64,000 nt of DNA from Membranipora membranacea (lineage: Eukaryota; Bryozoa; Gymnolaemata; Cheilostomatida; Membraniporidae), in assembly GCA_914767715.1 (NCBI GenBank), contig OU612073.1:6324001-6388000 (forward strand). Reading direction: 5' to 3'. Shown here piece by piece: positions 1-12,749 of this stretch. The notes under the pieces are model-generated. The model searched no databases and was not told where the DNA came from. It was given only the letters and a program-made list of their open reading frames with translations. Each line of letters opens with the position of its first letter. The stretch's first letter is position 1. The position numbers and the translations under genes were made by a program.

Positions 1-116
1 TTTTCTTATTGCCATTCACAGGCAATTTTTGGAGCACATAAGTTCCCTTTTTGGGAAATTTCAGTAATTTAGATTATCAGATTAGTAGCAAACTGTTATA
101 GATGACAGTCTGAATC

Positions 117-3100
117 ATGAGGTGCCTTTGGATAAACCTGCTACTGTTTATATGCAGTTTTGACAGAACGCAAGGAACTACCACTCAATGGACAACAGAA
201 ACAAGCACCACAACCCGAATACCATCAACTACTACTTTCCAAGCATCTTCAACCACTAGTACCCAGCATTCCACTTCCACCACTTCACAAACTACAACCC
301 GAGATTGGACAACTACCGGCTATACTACTCCTTCCACAGACCAAGCATGCACCGTCAGTGAGTATTACTCATATTTTGAATCAGCCTTGCTTATACCAGT
401 CAAATAGTTTGCATGTCGTATTACATAAGTGGTGAATTGACCTGTAAGTCTTTCATTAAAAGATGTTGGGGATATTTTTGGGTGGCAATGTTGTTATTTG
501 TGCAAAAGGCCATCACGTGAATGATACAAGTCTATATATGTGGTGGCTGTCACCGGCCACTGCAGCAGAAGCATAGTAGCAGTGAGACTTACTGCTAAAA
601 TCTTTCTTTCACTAGCCTCTAGATGGAAGTCTCATGAAGGTTTTATCGCTGGTGGAGTATCAAGCTCAACTGGGCAGCATTCTACTATCACTCAGCCAAC
701 TTCTACTACAACTCAGCCAACTACTAGTACCCCACACACTTCTAGTACCACCCAGCCAACTACTAGTACCCCACACACTTCTACTACAACTCAGCCAACT
801 ACTAGTACCCCACACACTTCTAGTACCACCCAGCCAACTACTAGTACCCCACACACTTCTAGTACCACCCAGCCAACTACTAGTACCCCACACACTTCTA
901 GTACCACCCAGCCAACTACTAGTACCCAGCAAACAACTACTAGTACCCAACAGACTACAAGCCCATGGACTTCCTCTACTCCTCTTACTACAAACAGCAA
1001 TCCGCAGACAACACTTACTAGCACATCAGCCACAATTACAACAACTCTTTCTTCCACCGTCATGTCACCTACAACAACATTATCTACATCTACATGGTAT
1101 ACTTCTACTGGATATCCTACTAACACTCCTCAATCTTCAACTACAGCAGATGATCAGACAACTACGACTTCAACGAATCCTTGGACAACAACAAATTCTT
1201 CAACATTAGCTCCAGCTCATACAACATGCTCAACCAGTTATGCGGGTGAGTTTATTTTCAGTTAAAAAACCGATTAAGTTGAGCTGATCTCTGAATATCG
1301 AAAACAATGAATGGTAATAGGCAAAAGTCAAATTGCGTATTGTGCTGTTCTAGCAACAAGCCCTTAAAGTGGCTTGACCGGTATATAAGGCCCAGTCAAC
1401 GTAAAGCGATCACCCAGCCATATCAAATTCAAATGGGGTTAGCAGCATTCAAATTCCTCCTGCTTTTTCGGAAATAAGATGAGCATTTTTTTTAATGGGA
1501 ATTGTATGTGCTAAAGCAAAATTGTGTGATACACTTGCCCTATAAAGTTTTATTCCAAAAATCGCATCGGAAAGTGGTGAAAATACATAATAATTGCCCA
1601 GTCCCAATGATTTCAAATCATCCGCTTCAAATTTTACGGGCTCTTATTGGTCAATTTTGACGTTTATGATTGATGTGTTAGAGGTTGCCTAGATACCGTT
1701 GTCAAGATTGAAATTGGCCGTTGTACACTGCGTTTCATACCCAAGAATTGTCTGACAATTCTGTACAATTCTAGAATTGTCAGACACTGACCTATATACC
1801 ATTACCCAACCAGCAACCATTATTGTGTAATTAACCCTGCCTGCTAAATAAATTACTTTCATTATTGCTATTGTATAGTCATAGTATAAGCCTTTACAGT
1901 TCTAGTCAATATCATACAATTGGATTGACATTGTATTCAATGAGGTTGTATTTAGATGACCAGGCAAGATATGCTGTAATGAATAGATATTTCTGTGTAA
2001 GGTAGCATCAAAATCTATATTGCGGGAGGCCCAGGTTCAAATCCCCGCCGGAGCAAATCTTTTCCTTTCGTTTCATCATGATGGAAAATGAATTCGAATT
2101 GTTGGCTCACAATCTTTGTAAGCACAGAAAACTCTTAGTAATGAGTATGATGACCCGACAAAATACTTATGTTCAACTCTTCTGTGTTGTACCATACCCT
2201 ACGTTATACACTACAGATTTTGTTCGTGACGAACAAGGTTTTGTTTGTAAGAGTTATCTTCCCAAATTGCTATAAAATTCATTACATTGACTGTTAGGAT
2301 GAATAGAGCTGTACCAATAATTTAAGATAATAGTAGCAAATGCTAACAATCAACACTCTCATTGTTAATTGTGCAATATTATCCCTTTCAGCCATCTTGC
2401 CAAGGTGTCCATGAATTGGGACCACTCAAGATCGACACAAGATCAATATTAATCTGTTAATATTCCTGTCATATATACACTCCTGTAATATTTATTTGGT
2501 GACAAATCGCAAACCAGCTAGAGGGAAAAGGTTATTTGTCTCTTTGTGGTTCTACACATGGATGGCCTGTATTTATCTATTTTTGCTCTATGAGCAGACT
2601 TTTTCTTTGTATTTATTTTAATACGAGAGTTCAGGTGGTGATGATTGTATTCGGCTATATTGGTGAAGTTTTTACTGCAAGAGGCGTGCAGGAAAGTTGA
2701 GATGATTTGCAGTGCTACATTGCCAAGCTTCAGTTCATAGTTGTCAGTGAAGGGCATCAAAATCTGACTAACAGAGCGCTGGATCCTCTCAAATCTTGTT
2801 TTGTCAGTGTCTGATAGCAGACTGTACCATGCAGGGCGGGCGCAGGCGATTAAAGACTTAATATTAGCTACTTATAAGGCTTTGAGGCCACCGCTGGAGG
2901 CTTGATATGGGATTTTCCGATTTGGCTAGGCATCCACTCATAAACAAGTTTTTGGAAGCAGAATTACAAAAATATCTTCATTTCGACCAATCCTCAAAAT
3001 TATTGCCTAAATAATTAGGAATAATGTTGATTGGAATGTGGTATTGGCGCCAGTTTCAACTCAAAGGTATCATTCATGTCTTTGGATTATGAGCTAGTCA

Positions 3101-6100
3101 CATTGTTCTGAAAGCAATCCTAGACTAATCTGTTTGTCAAATAGTAATTTGAGAAGACATTGCCAGATTTGCCTTAAAATCCATGCAATGGATGCTATGT
3201 GTGCAATCTGCACTGTATATCAGCGTTTCCAATACAGAAAAACCATTAGAATATTAATGTCAACAGGGAATCATGATCAAAAAAATCATTTCTGAATACA
3301 TTTTCTCCTGTAATTGCAACATTTTGCTGAAAAAATTCGCCTTGCAAGCATTTAGTTACAAAAATCTGTAACTTTGAAACTGAAATTTAATAAAAGAATT
3401 TGATCAAACTTATTAATTGCTGGAATATATCACTTTATGGTGTGATAATAGACCAATAAATTAAAAAAGCTGTTATGAACAGTCGGGATCAGGGCAGGAT
3501 ATTAATTTCAACTTCAACTATTGGGTATAACTTGCTGCCTGTCAGTAGAATTTCGAATCAAAAGTATTTGCTTTCTTGTACAATATAATGAAGTGAGAGA
3601 ATAGTGCTGCTATTGCAACCTTTTTCTCCACCATACAACATTGAAAACTGAAATCTGAGGGCGGGCAGGGGTAGGGTGGTGTAGCTAATAAGCACACAAC
3701 TGTTGAAGTTCATGAGTTTTTGTAGGTGATTTTCGGTGATAAAGAATGGTGTTTGAAAAGCTGCATTACTCTTGAATTGGTACAAGGCCCAGAAATGCAT
3801 AAAGCCCTAGCATTATAATTCTTATGCGCCCTTTGTTGTCCGTGACCAGCTGCTGTCGCTTCATTCACATCGCATATTGTGTCGCGATTCCCTGCTATTG
3901 AGGTGACACAGATGCCTGGCATATATGTTCGTGATTATATGAAAGCTGTTTTAAAATTACAGAATATCCAAAATATGATGGAAATTTTTATTTGATTGTG
4001 ATTCCCTGTTGTTATTTATATTCTTATGCTGTTTCTGTATCAGGAACGCTGATATACAGTGCAATTTGCACACATAGCATCCTTTGCATGGATTTGAAAG
4101 CAAATCTGGCTATGTACTCCCAAATTACTATTTGACAAACAGATTAGTCTAGGATTGCTTTCAGTACAATGTGACTAGCTCATAATCCAAAGACATGAAT
4201 GATACGTTTGAGTTTAAACTGGTGCCAATATCACATTCCTATCAACATTAGCCCTTATTATATAGGCAATAATCTTGACTATGGATTGAAATGAAGATGT
4301 GTTTGTAATTCAGCTTCCAAAAATTAATTTGTCAGTAGAAAAGGTAGCTTTTGGATTCCTAGCCAAATTGAAAAATCTCATATCAAGCCTCCAGCGATGG
4401 CCTGAAAGCCTTGTATGTAGCTAATATTACGTCTGTAAGCGCCCACGCCCGCCATGCATGGTACAATCTGCTATCGGACATTGTAAAAACAAGACTAGAG
4501 CGAATCCAGCACTCTGTTATTCGGATTACGCTGCCATTCTCATAACATTACATACCTACATTTACATGTATGGTCCAGGATTAAAATAAAAATTTATATC
4601 GCATGTTGTGTTGCGATTCCTTGCCATTGAGGTAACATGGGTATGCCTTTTTCGTAATTGAATGGAAGCTGCTTTGAAATTACAGAATATCAAAAATATG
4701 ATGAAATATTTGATTTTATTGAGATTCCCTGTTGTTATTTATATTCTAATGGTGTTTCTGTATGGGAACACTGATACACAGCGCATAATTCAAACATTAC
4801 AAACATTGCACGGATTTGTAGGCAAGCCTAACTAAGTCTTGATCAAAAAAGGATGATTCAAATCATATGTCTTATCACTATCATTTTAGTGCCTTATCGG
4901 CGAGGCTCTCTGTTTCCAGGCAGGTCGAAGCACATCTAGGGGCCAACCAATGCGATTAGTTTGAGTTTAAACTGGTGCCAATATCACATTCCAATCAAGA
5001 TTATCCCTTATTACATAGGCAATAATCTTGAGGATTGATTGAAATGATGGTGTTTCTCTAATTCTGCTTCCAAAAATGAAATCGAAAAGGTAGCTTGTGG
5101 ATTCCCATACCAAGCCACAAGCATCAATTAAAATTTTTAGCTCAGACTGAACCTTTGTTAGAGAGTGCTTACTTTTGAGTAACCTCTATCCCCCTCCCAT
5201 ATATGTTAGAGTGCAAGGTCATCGCTAAGCTAATATTATTGGATTTGATACCCCTTCAGTCAACTGCTGCCGGGTTTTGTTGGGCAGTCATGTCTGCAAT
5301 GTCAATCTTGAGTAGTCCCAACTCATGGCCATTGAGGCAACATGGACACCTTGTCAAGTTGGGTGACAGGAATAATATTGCACAATAGAGCATGTTAACA
5401 ATGAGAGTGTTGAGTGTTTGCAGTAGCTACTGTTACCTTATATTATTGGTTCAGCTCTATTTATCCTAACAGTCAATGGAATGAATTCTATAGCAATTTG
5501 GGAATATAACTCTTACAAACAAAACCTTGTTCGTCACGAACAAAATCTGTAGTGATATTTTGTGCAATCTGTTAATATTGGCAGCAACTGCATAAATAGA
5601 ATACATCAGCTAAACTATGCTAGCAGAATTATCAGATAACTTTGCTACTAATATAAATGTACAAAATCGCTCCCGAGATGAGCGAAGAATTACTTTGTAT
5701 CAACTGTCCTCCCACTGTCCTACATGCCTATGTGGAGAGAAGTGATATGTGAATGAGGCCATATTATCCACAGAACCACTGACTACTGAAAACATGCTGA
5801 CTGATGCTAAAAAAACTCAAACTTGGTGTCACAGCAAGTAGTATGAGTACTGATTATTGGCATAGTCTAAACTACGCTCCTTGTGATTATTGAGAGCGAA
5901 TGGCTTTCAGCTATTTCTATTTGTTGGCCAAAGATGCTCTGAGCATGGAGTTAGCTCTGAATGTTATGGTATGTGGGCTGAGGAAGGCAAAGGTAAATCA
6001 ACTCTCGTAAGCCTGGTATATATTCATTACCTGTCTACAAAGGAGCTCTTGATGTTATACCATATCATTCCCAGCCATCTCAGTTATATGGTGTTCAGGA

Positions 6101-9100
6101 AGCAATTTTGGCATATTTCTTTCTCACTCTTGGATGGTAGTTCCCTAGTAGGTGTTGGCACTAGTACAGATAGTATTAAAATGTTAGACTAGTGGCAACA
6201 CCGTTTAAAGTAATAAATTTTAATCTGTCAGCTTGAGTGCCACAAGCAGGGAGGTTAGCCAATAACAGGCATAATTACATAACTACCTTGATATCTTTGT
6301 TGTCAAATTTTTTAATTGTACAATTAAGTATAATTAACACTGTTTGTTAATCCTTCATACACATTCCATCGCACTTGTAACAAGTCATCATGACACACTT
6401 GCGGAATCAGAGAGACAGGAGTCATTGTAAGCTGACCTAACTTCCTGTCTTTTGCTGCTGATAATGAATGCGGTGAGTTTTGAATTTCGCGAATATTCAT
6501 TTTTATAATGATGGTTGTTTGGGTGTAATTGCAATCATGAGCATTCTTTGTCAGAAGAGTGAGGGGCGGGAAGTTGTAACATTTTATGCAAAGAGCTAGA
6601 TAATTGTCCAAATTCTATTTGTATATTTTTTATCAAATTATTTCACCAAACTCTGCTTCAAAGCTCATCATTGTACAGAGTTATTATGTCAAGAATGAGA
6701 TTGCCTCGCAAAAAAAACCTTAAATTCTCTGGCGCCCTTATTCTCCAATATTTGCAAAAAGGTTTAATTGATTTTCCGCGCTTCTTGGTCAACTTCAAGA
6801 GTTGAGCCAGCATTATATGATAATCTGTGTCTTTACCCACAGGGTTTTCCATTTTTAAATCTACTGGTACCTTATAAGTTCTGTGAAGGTTGCCTATGAA
6901 TGCCAGTGTAAACAAAATGAACATCCTGACTGGCTTATCTTGATTATGACTTCATGGGTAAATAACTTGGATACCAACAATACATCCAATTATGCTTAGC
7001 TAAGATGTTGATGTCAATTGAAAGGTAAACAATTGGCAATTGACACTGTGAGAATCTTGTTCAAATTCAATAAGCTAATCTCATTGAAAATGATCAGGCA
7101 GATACTATACTATACTAATCTATACATTGTAGCCATTAATTGAATTTTATGGTATATGAGTAGAGAGAAGCATGAGTAAATCAAACAGGCCTATTATTCA
7201 ATGACACAAAAGAACTCGTTTGTACAGAATGTCTGGTGGTCACTGTAAATTCTAAATTTATCAATGCAGGCGATAATAATAATCTGAGAGCTTTGAAAGA
7301 TTATCTGCCAAGAGGCTGTCCAGGCAATAATTTATCGTTTTAAAATTTAACAGCTGTAATTGCCCTGCAAGCTCCTAATCTGAATTTGTTGAAATGATTG
7401 GAATTTCAGGTTGATAGAACCTTTAACATACCAAACTCTTTGATGCATGCAATTAATGGCTACAGTGTACAATTTGATCTGTCTGTCTGATCATTTTCAA
7501 TGAGATTAGCTTATTATTGAATTTGAACAAGATTCTCACAGTGTCTATTTGCCAATTGTTTACCTTTCACTTGACATCAACATCTTAGCCAAGCATAATT
7601 GGATGTATTATTGGTATCCAAGTTATTTACCCATGAAGTCATAATCAAGATAAGCCAGTAAAAATGTTAATTTTGTTTACACTGGCTTTCATAGGCGACC
7701 TTCAAAGAACTTATAAGGTACCAGTAGATTTAAAAATGGACAACCCTGTTGATAAAGACACAGATTATCATATAATGCTGGCTCAACTCTTGAAGTTGAC
7801 CAAGAAGCGCGGAAAATCAATGAAACTTTTTTGTAAATACTGGAGAATAAGGGTGCCAGAGAATTTAAGATTTTTTTGCGAGGCAATCTCATTCTTGGCA
7901 TAATAACTCTGTACAATGACGAGCTTTGAAGCAGAGTTTGGTGAAATAATTTGATAAAAATATACAAATGGAATTTGGACAATTATCTAGTATTTTGCAT
8001 AACATTTTCAACTTCCCGCCCCCTCACTCTTCCGTCAAAGAATGATCATGATTGCACTTACACCCAAACATCCATCATTATAAAAATGAATATTCGCGAT
8101 ATTCAAAACTCATCCCATTCATTATCAGCAGCAAAAGACAGGAAGTTAGGTCAGCTTACAATGACTCCTGTCTCTATGATTCCTCAAGTGTGTCATGATG
8201 ACTTGCTACAAGTGCAATGGAATGTGTGTGAAGGATTAACAAACAGTGTTAATTATACTTAATTGGACAATTAAAAATTTTGGCAACAAGGATATCAAGG
8301 TAGTTATGTAATTATGCCTGTTATCAGCCAACCTCCCTGCTTGTGGCACTCAAGCTGACAGATTAAAATTTATTACATTAAATGGTGTTGCCACTAGTCT
8401 ATCATTTTAATACTATCTGTACTAGTGCCAACACCTACTAGGGGACTACCATCCAAGAGTGAGAGAGAACTATGCCAAAATTGTTTCCTGTACACCATAT
8501 AACTGAGATGGCTGAGAATGACATAGTATAACATCAAGAGCTCCTTTGTAGACAGGTAATGAATATATACCAGGCTTACGATAGTTGATTTACCTTTGCC
8601 TCCCTCGGCCCACATACCATAACATTCAGAGCTAACCCCATGCTCAGAGCATCTTTGGCTAACAAATAGAAATAGCTGAAAGTCATTCACTCTCAATAAT
8701 CACAATGAGCGTAGTTTAGACTATGCCAATACTTGCTGTGACACCAAGTTTGAGTTTTTTTTAGCATCAGTCAGCATATTTTCAGTGGTCAGTGGTTCTG
8801 TGGAAAATATGGCCTCATTCACATATCACTTCTCTCCACTTAGGCATATAGGACAGTTGATACAAAGTAATTCCTTGCTCATCTGGTGAGCGATTTTGTA
8901 CATTTTTATTAGTAGCAAAGTTTTCTGATAATTCTGCTAGCATAGTTTAGCTGATGTATTCTATTTATGCAGTTGCTGCCAATATTAACAGATTCCACAA
9001 AATATAACGTAGGGTATGGTACAACACAGAAGAGTTGAAAATAAGTATTGTGTCGGGTCATCATACTCATTACTAAGAGTTTTCTGTGCTTACAAAGATT

Positions 9101-12100
9101 GTGAGCCAACAATTCGAATGGAATGCTTTCATTTTCCATCATGATGAAACGAAAGGAAAAGATTTGCCCCGGCGGGGATTTGAACCTGGGCCTCCCGCAA
9201 TATAGATTTTGATGCTACCTTGCACAGTAATATCTATTCATTACAGCATATCTTGCCTGGTCATCTAAATACAAACTCATTGAATACAATGTCAATCCAA
9301 TTGTATGATATTGACTAGAACTGTAAAGGATTATACTATGACTATAAAATAGCATTAAAGTGCATGTAAAGGAAACAGGTTTTTGGTATCATTCTAGAGC
9401 TCTCAGTCTAGTTTAGAACATTTTGCTATGTCCAAAAGCAGCCTGTGGCCCAGTTAAGAATTATTTTCACTCAAAGTTGGGATGAGAAGGTACTAAAAAG
9501 GTACTATTTTTCTCCTTTGGAGTTGTGATCACATGTAGAAAATAGTACCTTTTTAGTACCTTAGATTATAATGGGAATATACAGTATCTCGTAAATAAGA
9601 CATTTTGTTATGACACAGTGGTTTTGATATTCCCTGCGTACAATATTAAACCACACAGAATTTATCTATTGAATGAATGAGTGAATACAATGCAAAGGTA
9701 ATCTGTCCCATGTTATGTGGCTTAGCTGGTAATATGGGATAGTGTATAAAATTTTATAATTGAATGACAAAGCAAACGATCGAAATCAAGCACGGCAAAA
9801 ATTACAACTCTAGCTCATCCGACAGCGAGAGTGATAATTATAGGGAGATTAACAGATCCAGTGAGAGTGAGATTGAATATCATTCAGGAGGCAATTGTAG
9901 CAAATAGACGTCGAGTCCATGTGATTATCATAGGGAAAATGTCCCTGAGGTAGTCACACCAATGAACTTAGTTCATTGGTCACACCACTAAGTTTAAATC
10001 TGTATGATTTCCGCCACTTGAAATAACCCACAGTGCTTTGACAGATACAACATTTTCTGTTAACCATGGTTACTGCTCGAGATAGAAATTGGCAATATAA
10101 AGGCAGATCAATACATGGCTAAAGTATTTCAAGGTTTTGTTTATATTTATTTGATGAATAAATGAGATTGTGGCTACATGGATTGAATTGAAGATTATAA
10201 ATACTAAGATATGACATTCCAATCAAACTCTGTCTTCAGCCGTTATGCTTTATGATTAGTGGCTTTCAATAGAATGTCAATGGAAGATACAAAATTTACA
10301 CATGTAGACTGGATGTTTTTCTAATTTGCACAAAAATCTAAAATAATTTGTTTTTAAATCTCGACATTTCAGGCATTAGGATGATGTTAAAATCCAAAGC
10401 ATGCGATGATTAATACTGAGTGATTTGAAGTTTTGGGAATCTTTACAACAATTTTTGCAAATATTCTGATGTTTGGACTCTGTTTGGATTTTTTCGGGTA
10501 AACTTTGTTGTTTACATCAAAAACTGGAATTTACAAGTCACAAAGTAAATTGAAGTAAATAAAATTGTCATCTAGTTATTTCGGACTTCAGGGTGATGAA
10601 AAATGTAAATGAATTTGACTGCCTCCTAAAGAGAGGAGTATTGATAATCGTGTAAGCAGTGGAATACCTTGAGGAACTTTCTATATTATTTTACATCAGA
10701 TCTTGTCCATCTGTGCATCACAGATACTCAGCACATCTAAACATGGACTATCAATATTACTGACTGAGTGCAGCATGCCATATGAGAACCTATGTCAAAG
10801 CACACATCAGTCACATAGGAAATTAATTTGTCGAGTTTTTTAGTTATTTCATCAGTATGGATCTTATTTGGGGGGGGGGGGGGGGGCTAGTGTTGGATAT
10901 TATCGCAAGATTTGGTACTAACCATAAAGCATTGTATGGACCATTTTTAGGTAAATCTGAAATAAGCAAGGCTTTGTCAGCAGGAAGAATCCATTGCTCC
11001 AGTGTAATCTCATTTAAACAGAGCAAACAAGCGCAGCGGTATGAAATGAAAATCACTCGCTTGAAAAGCTGTGGACAGGGAATGGGTCATAGTCTTTGAT
11101 TGTAATGTACAGTCAGTATTTATAATCTTTGGTACAGTGGTTCTTCTAATCTCTTCTTCAACATGGGCCCATAACAGAAATGAAGGTTGTTTTGATTAGC
11201 GGTCTCAACTCATTAAATTTGAACTTTTATGTCATCGACAGACTTGTGATTGACTTTGTCATGTATTTGCAAAAGTTGTTATCTAACCACAATAGTCACT
11301 AATATTACTGTATTTCCCCCATAATAGGCTCATTACAAATCGCCTGGACAAGTTGGGCTGTGCATGAGTAGGCAACTCAATAGTGTTAACTTATAACCCC
11401 TAAACCTACCAGACCAAGTAACCCTGAAGACTTATTTTTCATGCAAATGCATGTGTGATAGCTGTCTTAATCTCAATTCAAGCTCAAAAATGATACCAAG
11501 AACCCTGTTCCTTTACAAACACTTTAATGAAAGTAATTTATTTAGCAGGCAGGTTTAATTACACAATAATGGTTGCTGGTTGGGTAATGATATATAGGTC
11601 AGTTTCTGACAATTCTAGAATTGTACAGAATTGTCAGACAATTCTTGGGTATGAAACGCAGTGTAATAAAATCCTATAATCCCAGGTGTGATGAGCCAAC
11701 ATAACAATAGCTATATCATATGCTGCTATTCAACTTTATTTATAGGTGTCTGCAAATCACAATTTCTTATATAACACACTTGACCACTTGAGAACGCAAC
11801 GTGGACTGGCTGTTAGAGGCGGAGACCAAGGCCATTCTCCGCCTCTAATTACACTGATCAGCCAATGGTCTTGCCTGTCACTGCACATGATTAATCCCCG
11901 TGCACCCCCTCATTTGCTTAGTACTTTAACAGTCCTCAAGTGTGTCTTTTTGTATCGGCAATTCAGTTATGTTTTCATAATAATTTGGGCTTTCGCTTTG
12001 CGGAGTTTGTTAAGAATGCCTTGGAGGTATGACTGGGTAGTATTGAACATCACAGAGAAATTGAAACATATAACTATTATGGTGATTCTCTAGCAAAAAA

Positions 12101-12749
12101 GCATTCAACATTGTTTCCCATGGCACAGCATATGATCATTTTCGGTAGAGTTGTTGTAATGTGTGCATTCTGCTATCATTATTATCAATATCATGAAACA
12201 TTTTGAGAGCAGAATCTTTGAAAAAAAGAAGGTAATGACTGAGCACCAGTGGCTAGTATTGCATTTCTGCCAAGCTCTCTCACATATCAAAATATTAAAA
12301 ATAGCTGCTCCATCTAGCAACTAACTGCCTCCGCCAACAAGGAGATCAGTCTGTTATCCAGTTCCAATCGCTTTAATTAATAACAATAATCGATCAACAA
12401 TAATTTGTACGATAGCCTGGTAAGGATCCCAGATTCACCCTGATGTTTGAGATTTGTGCATTGTTGGTACTGGCAATTACTTTTTAAAATACCATTTCAA
12501 TTTTATCAGATGCAGCATCTTCAATGTCCGCCTCAACCACCACACCTTGGTCGACAAGCAGCACAACTGCCCAAACTACGACCACCCCGCCTTGGTCAAC
12601 AACCAGCACTACTGATCAAACTACGACAACAACTCCTTGGTGGACATCTAGTACATCAATTCCAGCTACAACAGGAACCTCAGCAGCAGGGTTTAATCAA
12701 ACTGATGCGGGGAGGACACAAGTCACAACATGTATTAAAACGTATTCAC
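117..12749 (+). CDS. Exons 1-3: signal peptide and Ser/Thr/Pro-rich mucin region
   Basis: Exon 1 (117-357) begins with a hydrophobic leader ending near residue 20 (LLLFICSF then TQG) and runs straight into Thr/Ser-rich sequence. Exon 2 (616-1245) holds a 39-bp, 13-residue tandem repeat of the type [13 protein letters not shown] from about 709 to 925, then non-repeated STP-rich sequence. Exon 3 (12510-12749) has a second motif, [11 protein letters not shown], in about three variants. Such composition is the substrate for dense O-glycosylation in mucins. Each of the three exons ends shortly after a single Cys in a similar context ([20 protein letters not shown]). Exons 2 and 3 are both phase 1-1, so either could be skipped without shifting frame. 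The 11.3-kb intron between them holds the giant palindrome. Confidence 0.85.

Larger units (their letters stand above)
2209..5553. mobile_element. Non-autonomous CACTA-type foldback element nested in the left arm
   Basis: It begins CACTACAGATTTTG and ends with the inverse, CAAAATCTGTAGTG. The terminal inverted repeats are about 240 bp. It is flanked by a 3-bp duplication, ATA at 2206-2208 and 5554-5556. The uninterrupted right arm near 9000-9010 shows the empty site with a single ATA, which fixes the ends exactly. CACTA ends plus a 3-bp duplication define the CACTA (CMC/EnSpm) group. A second, inner pair of inverted repeats (about 2740-3240 against about 4030-4540) makes it palindromic inside as well. 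No transposase is seen. Confidence 0.8.
1726..11663. mobile_element. Giant foldback (palindromic) element with TA target duplication
   Basis: The left end CACTGCGTTTCATACCC at 1726 reappears inverted as GGGTATGAAACGCAGTG ending at 11663. Both ends are flanked by TA, as in Tc1/mariner-type insertion. The left arm, 1726-2208 plus 5557 to about 7142, is inverted in the right arm, about 7443-9354 plus 11528-11663. Each arm is about 2.05 kb and the unpaired centre is about 300 bp. Two later insertions (2209-5553 and 9359-11523) interrupt opposite arms, so each arm preserves the empty site of the other's insertion. No transposase is recognised, so this is a non-autonomous element; the superfamily is inferred only from TA and the termini. 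Confidence 0.8.
1246..12509 (+). other. Intron 2 of gene 1, 11.3 kb, filled by a nested foldback element
   Basis: Donor GTGAGT at 1246, acceptor TTTTATCAG ending 12509. From 1726 to 11663 it is one palindromic element with two further elements inside. The flanks 1246-1725 and 11664-12509 show no exon or recognisable element apart from a short hairpin at 11813-11848. Open frames inside this intron lie in transposon arms and none has host-gene splice sites. Confidence 0.8.

Noticed and set aside
666-1126. Long open frames on the minus strand over mucin exon 2
   Set aside because: They mirror the 39-bp coding repeat, which stays open in several frames. The plus-strand frame fits splice phases and mucin composition.
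10857-11099. 80-codon open frame with poly-Gly
   Set aside because: It starts in a G-run of about 20 bases inside a transposon and has no motif or splice context.
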